64,000 bases of DNA, from contig NW_024468915.1 of the NCBI RefSeq assembly GCF_011745365.1, forward strand, positions 3,140,653-3,204,652, read 5' to 3'. The DNA comes from Cryphonectria parasitica EP155. Taxonomy: Eukaryota > Ascomycota > Sordariomycetes > Diaporthales > Cryphonectriaceae. Below are positions 23,152 through 34,900 of this stretch, in pieces (the stretch's first letter is position 1; every line of letters starts with the position of its first letter). The notes under the pieces are model-generated. The model worked only from the letters and a program-made list of their open reading frames with translations. It searched no databases and was not told where the DNA came from. The position numbers and the translations under genes are program-made.

Positions 23152-26100
23152 ATGGCCGCGTTGGTGGAAGAACTTGCCGAGGCTCTGAGCAAAGAGCTGA
23201 CTGCTAATCATTGCATCTCCTCACCTGCTCTCGCGTCCATCTGTTCCCCTGAGGCTCTCCAGGCGGCACTCGGCCCACCAGACGATGCAGATTACGACCC
23301 GGCGACAGGCCGCAAGCTCCTAGCCCTCCTGATCTATCTCGGACAGCCGCGCGAGGTGATTGTGCAGTGCCTGAATCGAAGACCCGATGATAACGAGCTG
23401 TTCAATGTGTTTGAGTTCCAGCCCGGCTGCACGCAGGAAGGACTGGCGAGCATAATTCCAGACGATTCCGAGCTCCGGAGGCAGGTGTTCGAATCGCAAT
23501 GGATCATCCCGCCGATGCTTTCGGGCAGTGAGCATCAGCATTTTCCAGCACAGTTTAAAGCGCCGTTTCGTCGAGTTGATACCGGCCGCTCCTTGCGAGA
23601 CGGAGCGTTTGGGAGGCTTTTTGTTGTTCGTGTCGTCAAAGGCCATCTTGATGCAGAGGTATAAACCAGAAAGATCCCGAAAATTACCTTCTTGAGAGAG
23701 ATCACAGTGGCTCACCGTGGTCCAGGAAGCCGACTTGGTTGTATGCAAAGAAGTCCAATATGGGCCTGGGAAATCAGCCGAGCTCGAGGCGAAACTTATG
23801 AGACGCTTCCGGCACGATGCCATTGTTCCTCTCCTGGCCAGTTTCGACGCTCCTATGGGCGCAGTGAGCGCCAGTCCAGCGCCTTCATTGCATCTTATTA
23901 TGCCGTTTGCTTCAGGTGGTGACTTGCAGCAATTCATAGAGGCACAGAGCATTCCCGACTTCCTCACAGATGACGCCCAAACCAGGTCCTTGCTCCTATC
24001 CCAGATCCAAGCTCTTTTTTCTGGACTCGCTTTTCTACAGCGCCCCCAAAAGCCCAGCGACGAGATTGTCCTCCACTTTGACCTGAAGCCGCGGAATATC
24101 CTCTGGTTCTTCTCTGAGGGTGGACATTCCTTGAAGATTGCCGACTTTGGAAACGCTCAGACGATGAAGAGTGATGCTCTTTGCGGTCCTGCTGTAGAGC
24201 ACACAACAGCCGAATATGCACCGCCTGAAGCATTCAATGATCGGGGAACTCTAGTACCAGGAGAGAGTCATGGCACGCAGTTCGACGTATACTCAATGGG
24301 TTGTATTGCGCTGCAACTGATGACTGTTGTCGTTTACGGGTGGGGTCGCCATGTCCACGCGATTCGACAGTACAGGCCGATCGCAGGGGACTCACGCGTT
24401 CCTTTTTGCAAGGACCCAGAAGTCATCAGAGACTGGCTCGCTACCCTGAGAGAAGAACAAGACGACCTTCAACGACATGACAGAGTTGTATCCATGACGC
24501 TGGAACTTGTCCGGCAATGCTTGGATCATGATCCGTCCGCCAGGCCATGCGCATGGGAAGTTGATATTCATCTTGCTCAATGCCTATCCGGGACTCAGGA
24601 TAATCATCTTGCCGGCGACCGCGCAATAATGATTGCACCGATGATTCCAGAACCGGCCAATTGTTTTGGTCCCATGAGACCGGGTCCATCTGAGCGAGCG
24701 AAAGCTCTGGCTGGAAGCGATGCCCCCGTACTTGTCAACCTCATTCAGCAGGCAGGATGGGATGAGTTTCTGCTCAAGAGGTCTGAAAGGGTGGCTGTAA
24801 GATCCAGCCGCCGGTTGCTCCAGAATCTTCCTACATCGCACACACGAGTTCAGTATGGACTGAAGCGTACCATTGATAGAATACGTGATGCGTTTCTCCA
24901 GCCAGGGTGTACTTGTGTCGGAATCTGGGGCTTAGGCGGCTCTGGGTATGGCGTTCCTCACTTTTCTGAACAATGCCGCAGTGACGAGCTAATCCGCAGT
25001 CCTTAGAAAATCGCGATCAGCCTACGAGTATTGCAAACTTGCGTACAATGTTCGACCCGGCCAAGCCGGCAATCAATATCTCGGACCAGCGCACGTCTTC
25101 TGGGTCGACGCTGGGAATCCTTACAAGGTGGCGCAGTCTTGCGTCGCCATCTGCAACAAGATCGGCAAACCGGTTCCAGAGGACTGCGCCGAGCCATTCC
25201 GCATAGTCAAGTCGTGGCTCGAGCTTGAGTGTGAAGAGAAATGGATCATGGTCATGGACGGACTCGACAGCGAAGTTGAAGCCTGCAGATGGCAAGAATG
25301 GGGCCTGCCAACCCCGGCACGCCGCGGCGCAGGGAGTGTTATTATAACGACAAAGAATAGGGAATTACTCCAGGATTTCACCCATTTTGACGAGAACACG
25401 ACGATTGCTGTCAATACTCTTGAAGAAAGGGATGCGTTCAAGATATTTGTCCAGGAAGTGGGCGAGGACTCTATTCACGTTACCGCTGGACAGGACTATT
25501 TCAAGATGCTGTGGGAGATCCTTGGTATCCCATTGTTTGTGATACTCGCCGCCCAGTACCTCAAAAAGCACATGTTCGGTCACGCAACCTTGCAAAGGTT
25601 AACCGCCCGTCTGCAAGAGGACGTGCCGAATTTCAAGTGCCTGGACAAACGGCCTCAGACTGCTGGAAAGGTTCAGGAGGTGGAACTTATGCAGTATAGG
25701 ATCTTTTGTGTCCTGCTGGATCCGTTCGTCGACCAGTACAAGCCCGACACGGACGAGTTCGGCCTCCAAGCCACGCTCTGTTGCATGGCACCCGATAATC
25801 TCGATGTCGACATCATCTCTTCTTTCTACGAAGACTCGGACCCCATCGAAGAGTGGTTGGGCACCCTGGGTAATTACAGATATATTACACCGCAGGGAAA
25901 CGGAGGGCAGTTCACAATGCACGATCTTGTGCACAAATTCTTCTTCCGCTACGTTTTCGAGCATCCCGATCTGGGGCCGAAATACCTCCTGGGAGAATTC
26001 GGAGAAGTCTTGAAGTGCATTTATTTCCGCTCCCAGCAATACCGACCGGAGAAGTCCTGGACCGCGAACTCCGGGACTCCGCAACACGCGTCCCACGGCA

Positions 26101-27533
26101 AGCGTAGATTCATGCCGCACTTTGAGGTCTTCAATGATTTCGTCAAGGTACTGAACAAGCAGAAGCTCACGACTGGTACCCCTGCCGCAGAGGGTGTACG
26201 CTTAGGGGCTCGAGAAGTACAGGGCATCATCAGCTTCTCCCGGGTGCTCCATACGGACAACAACACCAATGAGGCTCTTGCCTTGCTAGAATTCGCTCTA
26301 AACCAGGGCGTCAAACCTCACACGAGGATACCAAAGAAAGAAGTTGAAGTGGAGGTAGAGCTGCATCGTAGTATTGCTTACTACCATCTTGAACGACACT
26401 CCGTGGAAACGAAAAAGTTCAATGTGAACCAAGCCAAGATACATTTCGAGGCGGCTCTTCAGCTCGCACGAGATCATGGCCTACACAAGAAAATATGGAG
26501 GACCTGGATCGGCCTTGTCGAGGCCATGGCCAGCTTGCATCTGCTAGAAGAGGCGGATGCTCAGATCCACCTCCTCGAGAGTTACATGACGGACAGCAAC
26601 AGCCACCTCACTGGCAAAGACAACGAGCGGACGGAATTCTCGAGCCGACTAGACGTCCAAAAAGTCCAGATCGAGTTCGAGAAGGCGAAACGCGACCAAA
26701 AACATGGCCTCTTCACTTCGGCAGGGAACCGCCTCCTTTCAGCACGACTGATGTGCGCGCAGGCCGTCGTCAGAACGCACCGGGGCACCGCCGACGGGGC
26801 GGCCCGGGAAGAAGTCACATTCGAGAAGCTCCGCAAGCTGGCCGAGATCGATATGGAAATACCGCATCCGTTCCCACTGTGCGAGGCCGAGGCCATCTAC
26901 GAGGCCCACCTGCGACGGCGGGAGCGACAGTTCACGACCAACTCGTCGTCTGCTGGAAAGGGGGCTGACATGAGCTCTCGCACAAGCGAGCCCATACGCC
27001 GAGACGCCCTCGTGCACCTCGCGCGGGCCCGGAGCAACCTGGCCATGGTGTGGCTGCGCATGGGCTGGCTCTGCACTGCTCTCATGGAGCCGGAAGCCGT
27101 GGCGCGCGCCCACTGGGAACGGGCGAGGGCCGCTATGGAGCCTACCGTGCGCGAGATGGGGGCAGTGTGTGGATGTGCCGACGGACTGGCGCAGTCGATG
27201 GCGTATAGCCTGCGGGAAATGCTTCACGAGCTGGGCCTGAGGGACGAGTGCCGGCTTTTGGAGACGCGGTTTGGCCTGTTGCCTTCAGAAGACCTCGAGC
27301 GTCCGCCTTGGTTCCAGCGTGGTGCTGGTCTTGATGCGGAGACTTGGCCCACGTCGTGGACAACACCGCTTCGGTTTCATGATGTCCCCAATGAGTCGTC
27401 CCAGGCCGGCTCGGAAAGGATGATTCTCAGCCTTGGGTCATTCTACGACGAGCCACAACCTCGACGTCTTCACGGTGCTAAACATCTTGACAGGCGTTCC
27501 GTCGACCTTGCTACCATTTTAAGGGGGACATGA
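23152..27533 (+). CDS. NLR-type protein: kinase + NB-ARC + TPR-like repeats
   Basis: A predicted intracellular STAND/NLR receptor of 1417 residues. Exons are 23152-23658, 23726-24945 and 25007-27533; introns of 67 and 61 bases keep phase. Residues 1-140 are an unrecognised helical region. The kinase spans about 145-450: glycine loop DGAFGRLFVVRV, lysine in VVCKEV (about 177), catalytic loop HFDLKPRN (286-293), DFG (309-311) and the YAPPEAF block. The loop has HFD, not HRD, so it is a non-RD kinase. The NB-ARC starts with Walker A GLGGSGKS (split by the second intron, Lys about 577), Walker B WIMVMDGLD (about 655-663), GSVIITTKNR and a GIPLFVIL block like GLPLA. The last 450 residues are helical pairs resembling TPRs (EALALLEFALNQG, KIHFEAALQLARDHGL). 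The ATG at 23152 is the first in frame. Kinase-headed NLRs are known in fungi; ligand and output are unknown. Confidence 0.88.
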
Positions 27534-28300
27534 TCGGCTATGGGTTCGAGCGTAACCAAACGCTATATAACATTCAAGGCGATAGCCAAGAGGAACATGT
27601 TCCATTCTCGTGGACAAAACTCAGGGAAACAACAATATGCCTGAATCCCGCCTACTTCGAAACCTCTGGACCCAGCCAACTCATCAATCAACATATTTAT
27701 TGTGCCATTGGACCTTTTCTGGTTGCATTTTCCCGTTCGAGGAGAAGATGTCCTCAGTTTTCCAGGCTTCCCGTGCCCAAGTCAGCATGAGCAGATCCTC
27801 CGAATCATGTGAGAAGTCGAGGGTGGCCAGATGGGAGAACTTACATCCAGAACCGTACGTGTTGGAAGAGTCCGAGGCGTCATTCATATCGGCCGTGATC
27901 TCCTTTTGCTCCTCTCTTGCGACGGAGACGTATGCATGTCAGTAAGTGAAGAATATTACACTGAATATGCGCTGAGCCTTATGATAGTTACTCACCTGGT
28001 GTATGTTGTGGTGGTATCCACACGTTGGGTTGAAAGCGTCGAAGTCTCATGATACTTGCTCGAGTTTTGTTCTTTTTTACCCATTGTAGAAACTTTTTCG
28101 ACCTTGCGATTTGGTGTGGGGATCAAGCTTGAGTAGAACTGGGCGAAGAGTGGAATTTTGGAGATAGCGAGGGTTAAAAGATTATCGGTGGCATTTATAC
28201 TTATACTCAGCTTGGGCAAGGACTTGGAACCTAGAGTGGTTGCCTGCAAGCAACAGTTTATCTGGCAGGATGCAGAATAACAGGGCTTTCCCCAAACGCA

Positions 28301-28335
28301 CTCTCGCCCTGTTTTCAACAAGTGGGCGAATCGGA
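28301..28335 (+). repeat. Dyad repeat, copy 1
   Basis: Arms TCGCCC and GGGCGA flank a 14-base core with an inner TGTT...AACA dyad. About 300 bases before the ankyrin gene start. A near-identical copy follows at 28359. Confidence 0.7.
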
Positions 28336-28358
28336 TCTTGACGGCAAGTTGCGTACGC

Positions 28359-28392
28359 CTCTCGCCCTGTTTTACAAAGTGGGCGAATTGGA
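28359..28392 (+). repeat. Dyad repeat, copy 2
   Basis: Second copy of the element, offset by 58 bases, with the same TCGCCC/GGGCGA arms but a core one base shorter. A further TGGGCGA half-site lies near 28139. Confidence 0.7.
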
Positions 28393-28633
28393 GATACTAC
28401 CATGTCCATTATCAACATGCAGTCAGCATCGCCCGAGGCATTCCGCGCAGCAAGGCAGAACCACTTGGGTTCTCAGGATCCACGGCTGCACACAACTCTT
28501 GCATGCGATTTTGCAAGGGTTTGTAGGAGTCTACAACCCAAGGATAACAACATATACAATTAACTTCTTGTTCCGGGATTTTCTCATCATCTCTTGCGGC
28601 ACTTGTTCCAAATCACAAACTGTCCAAGGCAAA

Positions 28634-30932
28634 ATGGATGGGATCTCGACCGCTGCGTCTCTTGTAGCCTTGCTTCAAGTTGCGGCCCAGTCTTGCAAGT
28701 TTATCCTCGGGAGCTATGAGGCGATCGCTGGTGCCCCCGGCGAGATCCGTACGCATTGTATCACTATTAAAGCACTGATCTCTACTTTAGATCGACTTGC
28801 CACAGCCTGGACGGGACTCCCGGCGGGCATCACAGCGGACGCGGAGCTGAGAAGCACCCTCGGTACCTTCATCGATGAGGTACGGGAGGCGGAAAAAGCA
28901 GCAGCCGAAGTCGGTCGTCTCCTTGCAAAAGGCGGCGTCCGGGGTTGGCTTGCCAGGGTGAATCATGCAATGCAGGACCGACGACTTGTCCGATTCCGCG
29001 AGCGCGTGACCTACTTTTATGCTGTCTTCTTGAACGAGACGCAGGTACTTGAAATGTGCGCTCGGAACTGACTGTTTTCTAATGTTATACATAGGGGACG
29101 TCGAGTTATCGTCAAGAAAGTCATTCCTCTGGACGCTGACGCGCTGCAGGGAGATTTTAAAAGTTTTAGTTTCTCGAAGCGAGGTGATTGTTGCTCAGTC
29201 CAGACCAGGACATAACAATACAATTACAAACAGCGCTCAGCCTGTCGGCGTTATAATCCCGCCTGCAGTGCCCTTGGGTCACAACTTGGTTGACCATGCC
29301 GGCCAACTTGCACCGAGTTCACCATCACCGCCGGCCTGCGGCTCTGCAGGACTCTCTGTTGCAGAGGTCGGAATGCAGCCCAAGGCTTCCAAAGCATGGA
29401 CCATGGGGCCTTCTCTCCTGCGCTTACGGCATGGACATGCGGTCTTTCGGCAGGGCACATCACGAACTTGTGCAATATACACTGTTCTCTTATCATCGTG
29501 GGCGTACCAAGTGTCCCTGACTGTGTTCTCTTGGAAAGTCACTCTGACGATTCTCGGATGCACGCGTTTGCCGGGCCTTGGCGGGATGTGGATGGATCCT
29601 AAAATACGTGTGACAAGCGTCGTGCCAGACGATTGGCCCATATTCAGAGCCATCAAAGAAGGCGATTGTGATACTGTCCGAGAACTCCTCGTGTCGAGAC
29701 AAGTCTGCATCACGGATACGACGCGCCAGGGAGAAAGCCTCCTCCATGTAATAATGCCTTTGCAATGAGAAATCAAGCAGTGTCTGGGGCACAAACATAC
29801 CTAGGTAGCTAACCTCACCTTCAGGTGGCCACTCGGCACCAAAAGACAGGCATAGCGCAGCTACTTCTCCATCTCGGCGCTGATGTCAATGCAACTGATG
29901 ACCTTGGCGTGTAAGTCCTTGGCCCTTTTCCCCTTTTCGAGAACCCCTGGGACTGGGGCCTGAGGCTTGAGTTAATAGAACCGAAAGCTGATACCACGTG
30001 ACTCTCGACATGCTAGAACCCCTTTGCATCTCTCCATCCGCTTGTCCAACGACCTCGCTCTATCCAAAGCCCTCCTCGCATCCGGCGCTGATCTCGCCCG
30101 CCGCGACCTCTCACAGCGCACACCACTACATCACTACTTTTCCTCGCACACACGCGCCGTGCTCTACGAGGCGGCTCTGCACAGCCAGGACAGCGACCTG
30201 GACGCCCTGGCAGCACCCGACGACCAGGGCATGCGCCTCATCCACTACCTCGCATGGACGCGCTCCTCCACTGCCAAGGAGGACCTCCTCTTCCTCGCCC
30301 AGCGCCAACAGCTCCCCGCCGAGTCCTGGACCCTCCCTGACAGCGCGGGCCGCTCGCTGCTCCACCTCGCCGCCGAGCGCGGCAACATCCCGCTCATGCG
30401 CCACCTGCTCAGAATGAAGGGCTCAGGTTCCGAGAGTCTAGGTCCCTTCCGTGGCCGTGACCGGACGGGGTGCACGGCGCTCCACTGTGCGACGAGGAGC
30501 GGGCGGGCGGCCGCGGCGCTGAGGGTGCTGATCGAGGAAGCGGGGTTTGACCTGCATGAGAGTGACAGAGGAGGCAGCACCGCGCTGCACCACGCTGCGG
30601 CGAACGGCAGGCTGGGTGCGGCGGTCGTCCTGCTGGAGCTCGGGGCGGTGGCGGATCTGACGAGTAAGAATGCACGAGGCAAGACGCCGCTGAACTTGAC
30701 CAGGACCCGAGAGATGAGGGACTTGTTGGAAGGGAGAGCGCAAGGTCATCAGGGAGCGTGTGAGCAAATCGTGGAAGCCAACATATACGGCCAGACCGGC
30801 GCGGAGCGGTCAGTCCAGGGGCCCTTGAAAATCATGAAGAAAGGCTGGGCGCAGTCGATTTCGTCCAGTCGCATACTACTATTGTATACTGTGGGAGTTG
30901 TTCTGTTTCTCCTGCAGATTGGACGACTATAG
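28634..30932 (+). CDS. Ankyrin protein with STAND-type N-terminus and C-terminal membrane segment (exon structure partly unclear)
   Basis: The first exon (28634-29044, 137 residues) begins MDGISTAASLVALLQVAAQSC and resembles the helical N-terminal domain of fungal STAND proteins. The ankyrin part is certain: it runs from WPIFRAIKEGDCDTVRELLVS in the exon ending at 29747, then 29825-29910 (HVATRHQKTGIAQLLLHLGADVN), then 30017-30932 (VTPLHLSIRLSND ... TALHHAAANGRLGAAVVLLELGA). It ends in ILLLYTVGVVLFLLQIG, a likely single membrane helix at the extreme C-terminus. The stretch 29045-29600 does not resolve: the obvious intron 29045-29094 leads to a stop after 14 codons, and no other join is convincing. 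There may be a missed intron, a frameshift, or two genes. It sits 1.1 kb after the NLR, on the same strand. Confidence 0.65.
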
Positions 30933-31733
30933 GAATTTTCTAGCTGGGGGATTAGAGCTTTTTTTTTTCCTTCCATGGTTTTACACTGAAAGTGGGATAA
31001 GAAACGGATTGTTTGTGACGATCCGTTTTATTCTGTTTCTTGCTTGGTTTCAAAGATAGATCGTTTATAATTTTTGGGAAAGATGAACTCGTCTTTCTGG
31101 TGAAATACTGTTTGCTGTATAAATCATCATTCCCATGTGTGAGTAACGGAAGGGGAAAAAAAGAGGAGGAAAAAAAAAAGAAAAGAAAAGAAAAGAAAAG
31201 AAGAAAAAAAAAACCAAAAGCCAGATCATGAACAGCTGTAGCTGCATACCCCAAGTACTGTGCTGCAGCTGGTCCTCGTGTGGCCTCGAGGGCAGCAAGC
31301 AGCCTTGGTGCGGCCGCCAGACGCTCACCAATCTAATATGCTAAAAGCTGGAGGTCGGTTCTGATGAGAAAGTGAACGTGGCTTGAGCAATGTTTGTCGA
31401 GTGAGGATTCTGACAAAGGGCCTGCAGTGGTTGCCGCTCTGCTTAGGGCTCGGAGTACCACATTCTGCGCCATCTACTTTGGCGGACCACACGCGAGAAG
31501 CCTGCATCAAGTTTCTCCATTGTCAACTGTCGATGTTTGATGTCGCGCCAAGGAGAGAGTAGCCCTACCCGTGAGACATCCCAGGAATTTCGCTTTCTCT
31601 GTCCATTGTTTTCTGTTCACTGGAAAGTCAGTGGGCGGAGAAGTTTCAACTGCAGCCTCCATGAGTACACGCGTAAAACTCGGGCTTGTAAACGAAGCTT
31701 AAGTACCTACCATCTGGTTTATATATATTCTAC

Positions 31734-31800
<67 letters not shown>

Positions 31801-31926
31801 ATAGCGGGGGGTCTTTTCTATGCAAATTCTTGTGTCTTCGGATGAAAACCCTGCGTGACACAGGTAAACCTCTTAGAATTCAACGCTGTCCCATCTAGAT
31901 GTCGAGACTATTACTTCAGTACTTAT
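30933..31926. other. Intergenic, convergent 3' ends
   Basis: 3' flanks of the ankyrin and ankyrin-HET genes. Contains a purine tract near 31146-31213 and the dinucleotide repeat described separately; no gene seen. Confidence 0.5.
31734..31796 (+). repeat. Compound TA/TG microsatellite
   Basis: About ten TA units run directly into about 21 TG units. It lies 130 bases beyond the ankyrin-HET stop codon, probably in or near its 3' UTR. Confidence 0.95.
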
Positions 31927-34900
31927 CTAGCTCAGAACATACTCTACAAAAGGCTTCTCAGGATCGTCAAACAACTTAGTCACGTCTAACCCTTGCACGT
32001 AACAGTCTCCCTGGAGGGTGTACGTATCCCCTTCACCAGGCCGCAGAGCAAAAGGGTAATGGGATCCAGAAAGGAAGACAATTCTATCACCCGGCTGCAC
32101 TGGCGGATCTGCAAGCCCCATAGACCCTCCCTCGGTAACGAATAGCTTCCTCCCATAAACAACCTTCTCCAAATCCAAGGCATAGCGTTGGTAAGCACTC
32201 TTGTACCAATCATATAGTGTATTCTCGTCCCTGTTTCCATTGCTGAGGTCCGTGCAATATTCGACGTCCTCAAAGTATCGGGGCTCCTTCTCCATAAGCA
32301 CACCCGTACCGTATCGTTTGTACCATATCACTCCAGCCAAGCGTGCCCAGCTGTAGGTTGAGCCGAGCCCAGTGCCTTCAGCAACTAGTGTCGATAGGAA
32401 CGCATCAGCTGCCGTGGTGTGCGGGTCGACCGACATCGAGCCCGTTTCCGAGTCTTGCGTCCGGGACCAGGTCTCGCCAGCGAGACTCTCCCATCCTGAG
32501 AGAACCTGGGAGAACGCCTCTGTACCAGGCGCATATTCTGTGCTTGCGGGCATCTCATCCCCAACGGCCAGAACAGTGTCGACGGCCTTACCCTTGATTA
32601 CGAGTTCCTTGCCGCCGTTGCGGACACGCAGCCCGGGCAATGCCTTGGTCAGATACTTTGATATCCACTGACCAAGTTCCTTGGTGCAAATGGTGACCCT
32701 CTGGGGAAGACGACATGAGGAGCGTCTTGCGCTAAAATCTGGCACCCAAGAAGGTAGACCGGGTAGAGTCTTCTTCGTTCCACACAGGTTCAAGAGGCGG
32801 ATGTTAGCGTTATTCTGGATGATGACCTGGGCGAATTTGCGATAAATTTCTTGAACATCCAACTCGTACTCCACTTTGACTAAGCCAGGTCTCAGCAGGC
32901 CAAGTATGCCGTAGACTCTATCTTTTGGCTCGGTAGCTTGACAAAACTGACTGTACGTGAGCAAGTCCTCGTATGCCTCGTGCTCGGTCGACAGGTGCAG
33001 TCGGCCCAGCTGATGTGCTCGGCTTTGGTGGTGTAGGCCACCGAGGGGATGGTAGGCTTCCTTCCTGTAACCCGACGGCCTGAAGAATTCTTCCCAGGGG
33101 GCTGAGTCGGATCCACAGCAGATAATGGCTTCTTTGCTGAGGGCTTTCTCCTGAATTACCCATGTCCGGAAAAACCAAGGTCGCCGACAGAGGCGTCGAA
33201 ACGCCGCAAGAGTTGGCCCTTGATAAAGTGGCGGGTTGACGTGAGATTCGCCGAAAGGGTCTTTTGGCCTGGCGCGACCTGAAAGTACATCATCTCGGTG
33301 CTTCTGGAACTCTGCAAGATGTTGGAAGACTAGGTGAGAGTCCTCACTTGCCTTTCCCAGCCAGACGAGGACTCTGCACGCGTTTCTGTATATGTCGCCC
33401 ATGAGAGTTACTTGCTGGTTGCGCTCGTTGGTGTCGCATTGATTAATACAGGTGGCGTCGACCCATAAGTGTCGCGGCTGGGACTGCAGCCGAAGTGCGA
33501 GCAGGGCTTCGTACAGGTTGGGCTTGACCTGGAAAACCTTGCCATCCAGCTTGATGTATCTCGACACAGGGCTGTCGCCCCATACGTAGGAAAGTGTTTC
33601 ATAGTCTGGGTTCAAACTCAGATCGGAAGCCACGAGTTCACATTCAATCAGGGACCCTGAATCCGTAGCAGGGTGGAGGATCATTGTACGGAATGCGTCG
33701 CGGCCGGATAACGGCTTGTGTTCAAACTTCTCCCCGTCAATCATGTCCATTGGCAACAGCTGGGATTCAGGGTTTGTTGATTCTATGTGGTCGTCCCAGT
33801 AGTCGAATGTTTGGTCCTTGTTGTTGATCACGGTCTCGATGGGCGCACGCCGCTGAGTGTTCACCCGCCACTGGTCTCGCATTCTTTGCGCTTCCTCCGG
33901 CATATGACGCTCCAGCAGCCAAATGAGAGACCATAGCCCCGAGAGACCACCACTCCCCCACCCTTTCGTTTTGAGCGTCTTTTCCAGGGTCGTCAACACG
34001 TTGTTTCCTGTCTCCGGGCAGTGAAGGTTGGCGCCCCGCTCAAGAAGAAAGTCGATGGTCTTCTTAGACCCAGTCCTGCATGCAATTTGCAAAAGCGTCT
34101 CGCCCTTTTCATCCTTGTCGGGCCGGGTGTGGAATTCCTCGTTGATATTTCCGAGGCAATTTGAGGTAAGGAAATCAAGCATGTCCATATCACCCCTCGT
34201 GATCACTGACACAGCAAGCTGTCCAAGCTCATCGGGAGGCACCAGATTGCCCCATCTCTGAAATAAGAGGTTCAGCAGCTCGCAGTTTCCTTTCTCGACA
34301 GCAGACTTCTGTGCTTGAGCAGCGTCGAACTCTGAGCCGTGGTCGACAAGGAGCTGAATTGTCTCAAAGCTTTTAATATCGGGGACACGGGCAAGTCTAC
34401 ACCCCATCTGCAGAAGACGCTTTACCAGGGAGACCTCGCCGTGTTTAATAGATATCTCGAATAACTGGGCCCGGTCATCTGGGTTGGATCCAACTTCCAA
34501 GAGCACGTGACACGTCTCCCAGTAATTCGACATCAGCTGCTCCGACTCCGAACGTTTCATAGTACGATTCCACCGATGGGAATAGGGACTCTTCGCAAAG
34601 GCATGCGCCTCGTCGATGGCGACCGCCAGAGCCGTCTGCTTCCGAGCCTTGCGTGGAACAGATTCGCCCGATAAACGAGGGCGTCTTTTATCTATTGCAA
34701 CACAAGTCGAAAGGCCCAGATCTTGAGGCCGGGCGTCCTTGCCAAGAAGGAGTTTAACCACATCTGCCTGCCCCCCGGCGGCCGCAGCATGAAGTGCACA
34801 AGCGTAGAACCTCCCTCCGCTACGATCTTGAACTGTCGGGGCGTCGATTGGAACTCCAAACTCCATCAACCTCTTGATCCATGAAGCATTCCCCTGGAAA

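Larger units (their letters stand above)
27534..28633. other. Intergenic
   Basis: Space between the NLR and the ankyrin gene, same direction. No protein seen. It carries the duplicated dyad element at 28301-28392. Confidence 0.5.
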
